From Glossina fuscipes (Eukaryota > Arthropoda > Insecta > Diptera > Glossinidae), in assembly GCF_014805625.2 (NCBI RefSeq), contig NW_023998459.1, forward strand, positions 1,545,934 to 1,609,933: 64,000 nt of DNA, given 5' to 3'. This document shows positions 46,680 to 56,401 of the stretch, one piece after another (position 1 is the stretch's first letter; each line of letters opens with the position of its first letter). The notes beneath the pieces are model-generated. The model saw only the letters and a list, made by a program, of their open reading frames with translations, was not told the origin of the DNA and ran no database searches. Position numbers and translations under genes: made by a program.

Positions 46680-47065
46680 GGTTGGAATCTTTTGTACACA
46701 AACGTCTCAAAATCTTCTGGTCTGTCTCCTGTTTGTGCCGTGGTAGATGCTACAGGACGGGTTCTTCTCAACCACATATTTCACGAAAGTACTTCAACTT
46801 TCACAACCGAAGCCAGAGCTATCCTTCACGCTGCGAACCTTGCTCATAAAAACAAAGTCAAATCCGTCATTGTTACTGACAGTTTGTCTGTATTACAAGC
46901 TATTCGGAACCCTTCGACTTCGAGATGGAGCACCATCAACAAATTAAGAAATATAATTACTACACCCGACGGAAAAATTAAAATGTTATGAGTACCAAGT
47001 CACATCGGTTTACTGGTAAATGAGCAGGCTGATCGAGGGGCAAAGTATGCTGCTTCTGCTCCTCT
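46680..47065 (+). pseudogene. RNase H domain of the I-clade element
   Basis: SPVCAVVDATGRVLLNH (first Asp replaced in context by V-V-D), TEARAILHAANLA (catalytic Glu), SVIVTDSLSVLQAI (third acid) and, after a stop, VPSHIGLLVNEQADRGAKYA (His and final Asp). All four catalytic positions can be placed. It would remove the RNA strand after first-strand synthesis. Confidence 0.8.
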
Positions 47066-47365
47066 AATTATGAGTGATGTCATGGAAAACTTGGATCTTC
47101 AAAGATACATTGGAAGAAAAGTTAAAGAGAAAATTGCAGAAGAAAATTTACAATACCATCATCAACACTACTCTTCCATTAACCCTCAATTAACTCCACC
47201 GTTATATCCAACAAATGTTGAGAAAACCAAGATCCAAACATTTTCGAGAATTCGCCTTGGTCATACAATTGCAACTCACCAATGGATCCTGAAGAAGTCT
47301 TCTTCCCCAATCTGCTGTTGCGCACAAACTCTCACTATTGTAAAGAAGTAAGCTCAATGTAATGA

Positions 47366-47834
47366 TGTAGGTTCAAAAGTGTGAAGGTATTGGATTTATT
47401 TAATTTGTATCGCAGTGTGCTACTGCGGTTTTGTCCCTAATCTGCTCGGCTGCAGAATGCGAGGTCTATCCGCCTCATATAGTGTCAATAGAACTCGGCG
47501 AGAGACGGTCCCTAATATCTGAAGTTTAGGCGGATTGCACGAATTATGTTCATGAGCGAATAAAACGCTTGATTTGAATTGCTGTCAAACAATCAACTTC
47601 TTTATTTGCGAGGTGCATTATTTATACTTAAATCTATAGGTGATTTTATGCTAACGTTATCAATTATTTTAATTAGGGCGCCTGGCATCGTATTGCATTT
47701 CGTAATGCAATACCCAGCCAGTTGAAGTGCGACAAAATTTTTGTTTTACTTTTTAGCTACAGAACTATGCAAATTTAGCACAATTCTGTTGCACTTCAAA
47801 GTGGATGCATACGACGGTATGCGATCACACTACA
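47366..47834 (+). repeat. mdg1/412-like solo LTR inside the I-clade element
   Basis: Starts TGTAGGTTC and ends GCGATCACACTACA. It contains CTGCTCGGCTGCAG, AGACGGTC, GGCGGATT, GCGAATAAAACGC (polyadenylation-type signal) and AAGTGCGACA motifs in the same order as 49533-49987. No primer site follows and no internal region remains, so it is a solo LTR made by LTR-LTR recombination. On either side the I-clade ORF2 C-terminal motif (CCCAQTLT ... KHILCDC) is split. The flanking GTAAAG and ATAAAG could be remnants of a target duplication. Confidence 0.8.
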
Positions 47835-47997
47835 CCATAAAGCATATTCTCTGCGACTGCCTTGGCTAGAAGTATTGCATTTGGAACGATCAACCCTTTG
47901 CACATTCTACAATCAGTTTCAGAAAAAATATCAATTCAATATATTACTTTATTAATACTATTAAGCTCATTATCTAATGTACATTTATTTAAATTAC

Positions 47998-48110
47998 AGC
48001 CGATAGCCTGTGTTGCTAGTGCTCTTTTTTTTTTTTTAGTCTAAGAATTTATTTCATTAGTGTAAAATTAAAATAATAATAATATAATAATAATAATAAT
48101 ATTTTTTTGG
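47998..48110 (-). repeat. 3'-UTR fragment of family A, inverted
   Basis: Reads GCCGATAGCCTGTGTTGCTAG, then GTGCTC, a T-run, AGTCTAAGAATT, ATTCATTAGT-TAAAATTA and an (ATA)n stretch. This is the reverse complement of 2676-2775 with few mismatches. The ORF2 end is not present, so it is a short 3' insertion. Confidence 0.8.
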
Positions 48111-49532
48111 GTTAAAGATGTTTCTCTTAGTATTTATCATATGAACTTTTAATTGAATATTATATTGTAGAAATTTTTTTTCTCTTAATTTCGTTGTTAT
48201 ACTTAGTAGAGATTCTTAATTTTTTTAAAAAAAGTCTTGTAATTGCTGTGATATATTATAAAGTAGGGATTGACTTTGACTGACGTTCGAAACACCACTT
48301 TCTTCTAGTAGCCACAGCCAACTGCCCACAACATTTAGAAGACATCAAAAGCAACCGAAATATTGTTAAATATTACAGACGGACTTCGGACTTTTCCTCT
48401 TTTCATAATTCTCTCTCGCATAATAACAGTGTTTAGAGAGAGAGAGAGGTATGAATAGAGGTTTTTTACGTAACGGTAGGCCGTTACTACGGTTTTACCT
48501 ACTCTATTGGCGTAGAGCAGTGGACAAAGCAGACCGGAACGCCTACCTTCAAACGCGAAGGCTACACATTGTTAATAACACTCAATTTTTGAGGTACGAT
48601 TATAGGTATTTATTAGGTGTTATCCATTCTATAATTTGTTAATTATCTTTTTCTAACTGCTGGAGGCCCACAACCTATTAAGTGAACATCTGTTTATCGA
48701 ACAAATTTATTTTAAAAAATGAAAGGAGTTTCAAAAATTTTATATATTACAATATATTTCAACACTCCCGAAACAAACAAAACAAACTGTATTTGACTTG
48801 AGAAATCAAGGAACTCAAAGCCATTTATTTCAGAACAATAATTTTACAGTTACTGATAGCGTAATATTATATATAGAGCGAGTTGGAAAAAAGGCGGTAA
48901 GCTGCAACAAGGCGACTTGCAATAAAATCGCATCAATCAATTTATAAAATTCACAATCGAAAAATTAGTGCGTGAAAAATTCGAAGAAAGCTAAAGCCAG
49001 AGAAAAAACGAGGCAACCCTCACACCAATAACACGGAACATGAAAAATTTTACAGCAGAAACCAGGAAGTGGTAAAATTTAGACGAATTGCATTTGCATT
49101 GTTAGATGATCAATTTTTGCTGGGAACAAATCTATTAAAAAATATATAATTTACTGATTTATTCAGTCATATGTATTCTTTACATTATTTACATTCCCAT
49201 ATTTCAAGATGTTCGTTTTTCAGCTGAGTAATGAACTTCTGTTTACAAAACTTAAAATATATATACGCATTGCTATTATTGGAGGAAAAAATTGACAAAA
49301 GCTCGCTTAATTGTACTTTATAATTAGCATTAGGTGACTAAACTACTGAGTATATATACGCCGAATTACGAGTGAACTTATAAATCTTCTCAGAAACCGC
49401 GCCGACAATATCATGGAGGGCGTGCGAAAAAAAAAAACTTAGAAAGGTTACAAATTAAATTTAGTAAGTTATTATGAGTTCCCTATAAGGAGTTGCTTGA
49501 AATATGATAGCATGATATTGTAATAAAGTTGA
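48111..49532. other. Unassigned DNA between two LTR-like copies
   Basis: Contains the short repeat at 48378-48412 (also at 9251) and an AG microsatellite (48435-48448). The 48451-48642 open frame has no recognised motif. Although it lies between two LTRs of one family in the same orientation, no gag or pol is visible. Confidence 0.4.
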
Positions 49533-49987
49533 TGTAGTATCGTGAGTTTATGTTATCTGTTTAAGCCCTATGCTGCTCGGCTGCAGTACGCCAAGTCTAT
49601 CCGTCATTTATAATGCCAAAGTGTCTCGGCATAAGACGGTCACTAATCTTGATGGTTCAGGCGGATTGAACGCCTTGTGCTCTTAGCGAGTAAAACGCTA
49701 GGTTGAATTGTTTTATGAGAACTCTGATGAGAACTGGTTTTCTTTATTTTCTTACGCACTATTTATACTAAATTTTTACACTAAACTATTCTTATCTTAT
49801 TCTAAACAGGATTGTAATTGCTTACTAAATTATCCTTATCACACACTAGATTATTCTTACATAAACAGAATTATCACTGTTTACATGCGAAGTGAAGTGT
49901 GAATTTTATTTTATGAAGTGTGAATTTTGTGGCATAATTTTGTCACACTTCAAGTGGATGCATTCGATAGTATGCGATCACACTACA
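49533..49987 (+). repeat. mdg1/412-like LTR, second copy
   Basis: Starts TGTAGTATCGTGAG and ends GCGATCACACTACA, 455 bases. It aligns with 47366-47834 through CTGCTCGGCTGCAG, GTCTATCCG, AGACGGTCACTAATCT, GGCGGATTGAACG, GCGAGTAAAACGC and the AAGTGGATGCAT end. The middle is AT-rich and divergent. No primer site or polypurine tract was identified on the flanks, so it is probably a solo LTR. Confidence 0.78.
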
Positions 49988-50149
49988 ATATATTGTATAC
50001 CGTCTTTTAATTTATCTTGTGGTCAAGCACGATATGTAAATATTCGACTTTTCGTGCCCATTCACATGATTATTTATTATTATATCGGATCTTTGTAAAT
50101 TAGCTAATTCCACCTGCCATTATATACCTAGGAATTGCTGTGTCGTCGT

Positions 50150-50480
50150 AGAGAGGGTCCAATAGCTAGATTGAAGTTATTCAGGTGTATATAACTTATA
50201 AGTTCGACAAATTAGGTAGTAGGCTCCATAGGAAAATTTGAATTTTATATAAAAGAATAGCCTTTCATGCCAGATACTGTCAAAGACCGCTCTGTCAACC
50301 ACCTTTCCCAGACTTTTATTGGTGCTCAACAATAAACGAATGTGGCAGTAACAGAGTGGCTTTCGGCTTTTATTAGGCTTTTTAATCCGAATAACTAGTT
50401 TTCTTGAACCCTTTGGAAGAATAATCACTTTTGAGCAGTAGTTTACTATGATGATCTGGTGATTGTTTGTTATTCAAAGT
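50150..50480 (-). mobile_element. Jockey-clade RT scrap
   Basis: Minus-strand frame with VIILPKGSRK (fingers, like VIMLPKPGK) and RAVFDSIWHERLFFYIK (like QAFDKVWHPGLLFKIK), joined through a deletion. Short and broken; only RT block 2 to block 4 is represented. Confidence 0.55.
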
Positions 50481-51359
50481 TTTGATTATATCTAAAATCC
50501 CAGAAATCTTTCTCTAAAAACTATCTAGTGAATTTATATTTAGTGATTCAAATTAAACCACAGCATTATTGACTAACCGATTGTGATGCCAAGAGATGCT
50601 AAAATTGAGTAATATAATCAAGCAGAAGAACTTGCTAACATATCAAATATTTCTTGGTTGCTGTTTTAACGATAACGAGTAGAAATATAGCCAGACATCT
50701 TCTCAAGGACTTTTGTTAAATTCTAGCGCGGCCGACCGCTCATATGGCAAAAGACTAACGCGTGATCTGTTTTTAAAAGACGAAAGTTCATTTCATTGTT
50801 AATTTTTTCTGTCCCTAATTAATTTATTAAGTAACTACCTAGCCGTACACTTAGTACTTGGTCATTTAGATACATTTCATTTGAAAAACAAAAGTATCGC
50901 ATAAGTGTGTAGACAAGTCAGCTAGATGGCTGCTAATGTAGTCATCCAGATCCATAAACTCCGTAATCGTCAATTCCAAACAAAATATGCATTATAAGTT
51001 TAGTAGTGTGATCAATTTTCTTCTAAACGTGTTCAAAAAATTAGCGAAGGAATTCAGAGCCAGTGAAAAGGCATTCCAATATCTTGCAACGCACACAATA
51101 AAAGAGTATTCGAGTGATGAGTTAGACAAACGTGATACTAATATGAAACAGTTTGTATTCGGGCTAGAGAACTGCAGTCGCTCAATTAGAAGGGTTGGGA
51201 ATAGAGTTTAAACGATTTTGTGAAGGAAAAACAACCTTAATTTTAGATATTTGGCAAAGGACAATTTTGAAAAGCACGAACGAACGAGGCAAGAGATATG
51301 TTTTCTAAGTTTGTCGCTGTAAACAAAACGTGTTACGCGGTTGTCAATATTTTGAAGCG
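50481..51359. other. Unassigned DNA
   Basis: A 74-codon plus frame at 50987-51211 (NVFKKLAKEFRASEKAFQYL) is protein-like but unrecognised. Nothing else noted. Confidence 0.3.
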
Positions 51360-52640
51360 TATCTAAATTATACCTTGGGCACCCAGAAAAACTGTAATGG
51401 TGCAGCTATTGACGCATGATTTCGAATAAATCTACGGTACCAACCAGTCATACCAAGGATTCTTCTCAAGTGTTTAGTTTTTTTCGGAACTGTAAAACTG
51501 TTCATAGCTCCTAATTTCTCCAGATCTGTTCCCAAACTTCTATCGCCCACAACAAACCCAAGACACTTTGACTCTCTGCAGCAAAACCGACTTTTCTTAA
51601 CATTGATAGTTAAATTCGCATTTCTCAGACAACCAGCCATCATAGATAGATGTAAGAGGTGAACAAATCAACAGATCACCCAAACGTACTAGGACGTTTT
51701 CGCGCAAGTAATCAAGTATAACTTTATACATTAGCCTACACATTCCCTGTGCCGCTTTACATAACCCAAAGGCACTATTGAAGCAACGGTCTCCCTAATA
51801 CTGTGAACGCTGTCTTCTTTCGTGAACACTTGTCCAGCGGTATTTGCCAGAATGCGTGCGTCAAGTCGAAAGCTGAGATGTAACGAATACCTTGTAAGAA
51901 ACCTTCTATATGTGGTAATGAACAAGCATCTTTTATAGTTCGACTATTCACCTCGGAAGCATCTAAACATAAGCGGATCTGAGTGCCTTTTCGTACAAAA
52001 GTAACCGGTATTAGCTCCATCCGGTATTGCTATCTTCAATTACCCCTAACGATAACATAGGATTGAGTTCATCATATACCAATTTTTGAATAGCTGGCCA
52101 AATAGGACAATGTTTCGTTTTTGTAGGCAGCTTTTCTTCAGTGACGATGAGTTTATGTTCTTTTAAGTGTGTTTTGCTAAGTCCTGATAAATCACAAAGT
52201 GGGGAAATCTAGAAGGCTTGAGTGTGTAATGCTAAGCTCGTGAGCTATGCTCACACATGGGTTTGGTTTACTGACATTGAAAATATGAGAATTTTTATAC
52301 TGACCTAGTTTAGCCACAAACCAAAAGTTTTCCAGAAATCGATAGCAAAATAGAACCATTGCTGTAAGTGAGGAATTATTAAAAATTTCGTATAACATAT
52401 CTCTACTTCTTATTCAAGTGGTAGAGTGATTATACCATCTACAGGCATTTCATTACCGTACGCTATTTTGATTCGTTGTAGTTTCAATTTAACAATTCTG
52501 TCTCGACGTTCTTTTAAGAATTCCATAGCTCCTGATCCGCAGCAACTAATACTGACACCAATTCCTACTTTCGTCTTGGCGAACGCTCTGTCATGGTTCT
52601 CCTTTCCTACTAGACACCTTCCAAATTATTTAAGCGTTCT
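51360..52640 (-). mobile_element. Ty3/gypsy protease-RT fragment
   Basis: On the minus strand from 52640 down: GVSISCCGSGAMEFLKERR (protease flank), FAIDFWKTFGL (end of protease, like LGIDFWRKFG), HKLIVTEEKLPTKTKHCPIWP, TFVRKGTQIRLCLDASEVNSRTIKDA (RT fingers), YISAFDLTHAFWQIPLD (RT palm), FGLCKAAQGMCRLM (after the YVDD-equivalent gap), LRNANLTINVKKSRFC, and LGMTGWYRRFIRN. The frame changes near 52020, 51775 and 51640, and the D-D catalytic strand is degraded (LVRLGDLLI for VYLDDLLV). The polyprotein order is right; gag, RNase H, integrase and LTRs are not seen. Gypsy subgroup unresolved. Confidence 0.8.
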
Positions 52641-53033
52641 CTGGCGTTCCGTTAATTTTAATATCTTTTTATATATTCGGCTCAAAATTCTTCGCTTTCT
52701 AATCTCTTCACTAAACAACTAACGACGCTTCTCTTGGTATTTTAAAATATATTGGTTCAAACTTTTGATGGGTTTAGCTGACTGTTTATTTATTGTTGCC
52801 GAACAATAGAGTATTGGCTTTTGTAAACTTTTTAGTGGTGTGTTTGTGGGTGTGAACCCTCCTGGCAAGAGCTCCTGGACTTGTCCGGCAGTCTGACATT
52901 TCCTGTTGACTAGAATTGGCAATAATTTTCATTCTTCTTCTAATCTCCAGGCATACTGCACACCAAATATAGTGTTACATGAAATGGTGAGGAACAAAAA
53001 GCCCTCCTTATTGTTGGATTAGATGTAATTGCA
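52641..53033 (-). other. Possible gag-end of the gypsy fragment
   Basis: A minus open frame at 52719-52922 lies just upstream of the protease region in the same direction. No capsid or knuckle motif can be identified. Confidence 0.25.
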
Positions 53034-53166
53034 ATCCAAATGTTTTCGACACTCAAGCTCAAAAGTGAACAAAGAAAAAAAGAAAAAAGGACAATTACTA
53101 TCGGTGTCCATTTTATATATAGTTGCACCGTTAACAAACGAAAATATCATATCGAAGGTTAATACA
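53034..53166 (+). repeat. Direct repeat flanking the R1-clade element, left copy
   Basis: Begins ATCCAAATGTTTTCGACACT, contains an A/G-rich tract, TATATATAGTTGCAC and AACAAACGAAAATATCATA, and ends GGTTAATAC. It is about 85 percent identical by eye to 56271-56401 in the same orientation. Confidence 0.85.
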
Positions 53167-53599
53167 CCTCCCCGAGGTTAATAATTTCAGCAACATACGG
53201 TGCCGAAGTCGGCGGAGACGTTGCTGTGAGAAAGATTAATTATTCAAGTACCAGGCGAGACACGTTATGGTCGCATTCTCCCTCTGGTGAGAGCGAGGCA
53301 CTATCCAAAAATTCCGCCTTTCTGTGGGTAAAGCACCCGGTTGCGAAGTCCACATCGAAATAAAGCTCTTCCCGCGATTTTGGGCTAACCACACCCACCA
53401 CGAAACTCCCGGTATTTCAACCTCTTAGGAGAAATTTTTGTGGACAAAGTCTGAAGACCGAGTACACAACAATAGCGATGTAGGGGAAACGTAGAAACGA
53501 ATTTCCCTACATCACCAACCAGACAGAGGAAGCCTCTGGTAAGACTTAAGAGCTCGACGCAGCTTCTAACCTCTTGTTATTCCGCCATTGTCACCGTAC

Positions 53600-54060
53600 A
53601 AGAGGAGCACGGAAGAGAATGAGACAGAGTTATCCAGATCACGCCTCTCGGCGCTGCGTCTGATGAATTCCTATGTAGCATACGCGCCCAACGCCACCAC
53701 CGTGTCAGAAGTAGAGAAGGCCATACTGAGGTCCAAGTTCTCATTCGTCTGCCGTATATGCATTGCTTCCAAGTCTCTGAGATCCGAGTATTTGGAACAT
53801 ACCCACGAAACGTGCAACCAATCTCCAGACATGCCGCATAGGCAAGCCATAGTTCTCGACATATCTCACTTATGCAAGAATGTATTAAGCAATCCGTGGC
53901 CCGTAAGCAGAGATCCCAGATGAAGCTTAAAGGTAAAATGTGGATGATTTTCTACGTACGAGACATCGCGGATAAACTCAGAGGTCGCTCTGCCTTTCGT
54001 ACTGTTTTGCCAATGGGATTGTAATGAGGCACAGACACGTTCCTTTAAAAGCGTGATGCG
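53600..54060 (-). pseudogene. R1 ORF2 C-terminal zinc-binding region
   Basis: ITLLKERVCASLQSHW, GRATSEFIRDV, FKLHLGSLLTGHGLLNTFLHK, then CLCGMSGDWLHVSWVC (C-C-H-C motif) and SDLRDLEAMHIRQ. This domain binds nucleic acid and ends the R1 ORF2. One stop follows FLHK, and the natural end near 53665 is followed by RR-rich frame remains. Confidence 0.8.
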
Positions 54061-55240
54061 CTCCCTGAAATTAAACTTCTCTATTTTATCATTATTTTAC
54101 CCATCGGTTGACAGTAACGGCGGTATGCTCTTTTTCCTCAAGACAGTGTGAATTCGCATTGCCTCCATGTTCAGAGCGTGTGCACCCAACAACACCTGTA
54201 ACGCGTTCGTCGAAACTGTCCGACACACCAGCAGAGAATCCAACAAAATGACAAGCTGAGAAGCCAAAACCAACAACCCAACAACAGCCCATCACAGTCG
54301 CGATCGCTCGGTGCCGTATTGGTGACCCATAAGTCGCACAGGCTACGAAAAGTCCACCATAAATGGCCTGAAAAGCAAGTCTGCTTAACCCCCATTCACA
54401 CCGTAGGACACGACGAATCTGTCCTACCACTTTCAAAAGTGTCTCCTTCACTCTTGCCAGGTGAGGGAGAAAACTTATCTATTCACCTATGCTAATTCTT
54501 AGATACTTGACAACAGTCTTGTTTCTAGGACTAAAAGGGTCGACCATGAAAGAGACTTCCTTCCAATAGCATCATCATGGTTTTCTTCAGGGACACACTC
54601 ACACTAACACCACTCCGTAACCATGTGTACTATACGCTCTCCGAGCTACAGAAGAGCAGCTCGCGATTGGCTTTCGACTAGGATAAGAAGGGCGTCGGCA
54701 TATGCAGAAAACTTGCATTTGTCATCTAGGCGCCTTAACAGAGAATCTACATGATGTTCGAAATGTATGGACAATAGATAGATTCATGCGGGCAACCTCT
54801 TGCTACATTTCTATATAGCATGTCGGCAGAAGAGAGAAATAACTTGCTCAGAGGTTAATGTCTCGACAATTTTCGTCTCTTAGTCTGCCAAGAACTTTAT
54901 CCCATCTCAGATAATAAAATGCACCCTTGGAGTCTACAAATAGTCCTAACATCTACTTTGTTGCACAAGGATCAACACATTTCTGCACATGCAGCTAAGC
55001 ATGTTCGGTAGGTTTCGGAACCCAAACTGCTTGTCAGACAGATTCCAGAATCTCCAGAGGCCTTTCTACCATCAATCTCTACAGCACTTTACCAAGCACT
55101 GGAAGGAGAGACTGATGCCCCGATAAGAGCTACGATTACCCCTTTTTCAGGCGACTTTAGGAGCGATACCACCATGGCCACTCTCCGCTGGAAAATAGCC
55201 ATCGGCTAGGCATTCACTTTACAGTAACACCGAATTCATA
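54060..55240 (-). pseudogene. R1 ORF2 RT palm and thumb, damaged
   Basis: From 55240: fingers remnant (ISLSFQCLVK), KQFGFRNLPN, then the palm with FSAYADALLILVESQSRA at about 54700, where YADA replaces YADD. Next come GERIV, the thumb with VKETLLKVVGQIRRVLRCEWGLS near 54410-54450, and GGLFVACATYGS. At least four frameshifts. Loss of the second active-site Asp alone would abolish synthesis. Confidence 0.8.
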
Positions 55241-55499
55241 TACCTAATATACACGTTCAGTTTCTTCAGTAGAGGCTGGACACAAGCAACCGCCCATGCG
55301 TGTCCGTGGAAGGCCCGCAGACACCATGGTTACTGGATTTAACACGGGTCGCGTCCACATACACGTCATTTATTATGACAGCGGAATGATTTTCGGAGGC
55401 AAGAAGAAGTACAGGGTCCATGCACAAGCGACACTGCGCTGCCTAACTCATTCATACATTGGCCAAACTCACACAACGCATGATAGCCGCGGTTGCAAT

Positions 55500-56120
55500 T
55501 ATACTGCGGTATGAGAAGGGCCATGTTAATGCCTAGCTATTACCCGTACGATCATCCTGTTCTATTCAGGACAGGCCCGGCTCATCAGGAGATGTTCAGC
55601 AGGAAGTCCCCAGAATTCGCAATTTTGGCAGTGTGCAGCGTTAGTAAACGCACTGCGTCGGTGGCCTTTTTGGTCGCCGTGTCTACAGACAACAGCCTGA
55701 ACTCCACATTCTTTCATCCTATGGTCAAAGCTTAAGCAACGAAAGCAAACAGGCACCTCATCATGTTGACGCATTATGAAAGAATTTATCCTATACCCTA
55801 CCGACACCCAAGAGGATATCCATTGCAGGGCATCCTTTAAGAACGACATTGGCCGTACCGCTACTCCTAACCCAAAGTTTGGAGACCATTCGCGTACTCT
55901 TGTTGAATTCCTCAGCAGAGAGTAAACCTTTAAGGTTCATCTCACATAAGCCCTCCATAAAAGCAGACGAATCAAGCATTGTATGCACGGACTGACACAC
56001 TACCTTCAAGCGAGATATTAAGTTAGACTTCTCCAAATTTTGTGCTGTTCACGATTTTTATCCTCTCCGCAACGGACCAGGTTTCCACTGGCTTAGGAAG
56101 TTTTGGAGCCGGCGTTGCCT
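55500..56120 (-). pseudogene. R1 ORF1 (Gag-like) fragment
   Basis: LPKPVETWSVAERIK near 56080, LKVVCQSVHTMLDSSAFMEGL, LKGLLSAEEFNKSTRMVSKLW, then CFRCLSFDHRMKEC and CQNCEFWGLPAEHLLMSRAC, which are CCHC knuckles 1 and 3; the middle one (CRHGDQKGHRRSAF) has lost cysteines. The order matches R1-type ORF1, an RNA-binding protein. One frameshift near 55800. Confidence 0.75.
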
Positions 56121-56270
56121 CCACGGTTTAGGACCCGATACAGTTGGGGGCGTTTCAATAAAACAATTAGCAGGCGGGAAGCATCCGCCGCAACGTTCAG
56201 CCCCTTCAATGCGGCCTACGAGACATGCATTTTTTGCGAGCAGACCAAAAAATATGCTCAGTTATGTGCT

Positions 56271-56401
56271 ATCCAAATGTTTTCGATGCTCAAGCTTAAA
56301 AACGACAAGAGAAAAAAGAAAAAGGGCAATTAATATCATTGTCCACTGCATATATAGTTGCACAGATGACAAACGAAAATATCATACCAAAAGTTAATAC
56401 C
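56271..56401 (+). repeat. Direct repeat flanking the R1-clade element, right copy
   Basis: Partner of 53034-53166; see that entry. It follows the 5' end of the R1 ORF1 region. Plus-strand open frames across it are incidental. Confidence 0.85.

Larger units (their letters stand above)
43560..47992 (+). mobile_element. I-clade non-LTR retrotransposon, interrupted by a solo LTR
   Basis: Order: ORF1 with CCHC knuckles (43830-44015), ORF2 endonuclease (44630-45320), RT (45460-46420), RNase H (46680-47065) and C-terminal cysteine motif (47305-47350, continued at 47836-47870). An RNase H domain after RT is the mark of the I/R1/LOA side of the LINEs, and the wording resembles I elements. The mdg1-like LTR at 47366-47834 sits inside the C-terminal motif. 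Multiple frameshifts and stops; inactive. This is the longest element in the window. Confidence 0.85.
53167..56270 (-). mobile_element. R1-clade non-LTR retrotransposon, internally deleted
   Basis: Minus strand from 56230: ORF1 (56120-55500) with knuckles, then the RT end of ORF2 (55240-54060) and ORF2 C-terminus (54060-53600), then a 3' UTR to 53167. The endonuclease and RT fingers are missing between about 55480 and 55240. Wording such as CRTVSTNALQVLLGA, VACATYGS and LTGHGLLN is characteristic of R1-clade proteins. Many frameshifts; inactive. Direct repeats of about 130 bases lie on both sides. Confidence 0.85.

Noticed and set aside
46119..46991. 290-codon frame treated as one protein
   Set aside because: Its first part is an out-of-phase shadow of the RT palm; only the later part carries native RNase H residues.
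48990..49140. Similarity between 48990-49140 and 63840-63940 (GAATTGCATTT words)
   Set aside because: Only a short shared word with AT-rich surroundings; not convincingly above background.
47834..49532. A single LTR retrotransposon bounded by the LTRs at 47.4 and 49.5 kb
   Set aside because: No primer site, gag, pol or polypurine tract; the left LTR lies inside an I element and the start of the interval continues that element.
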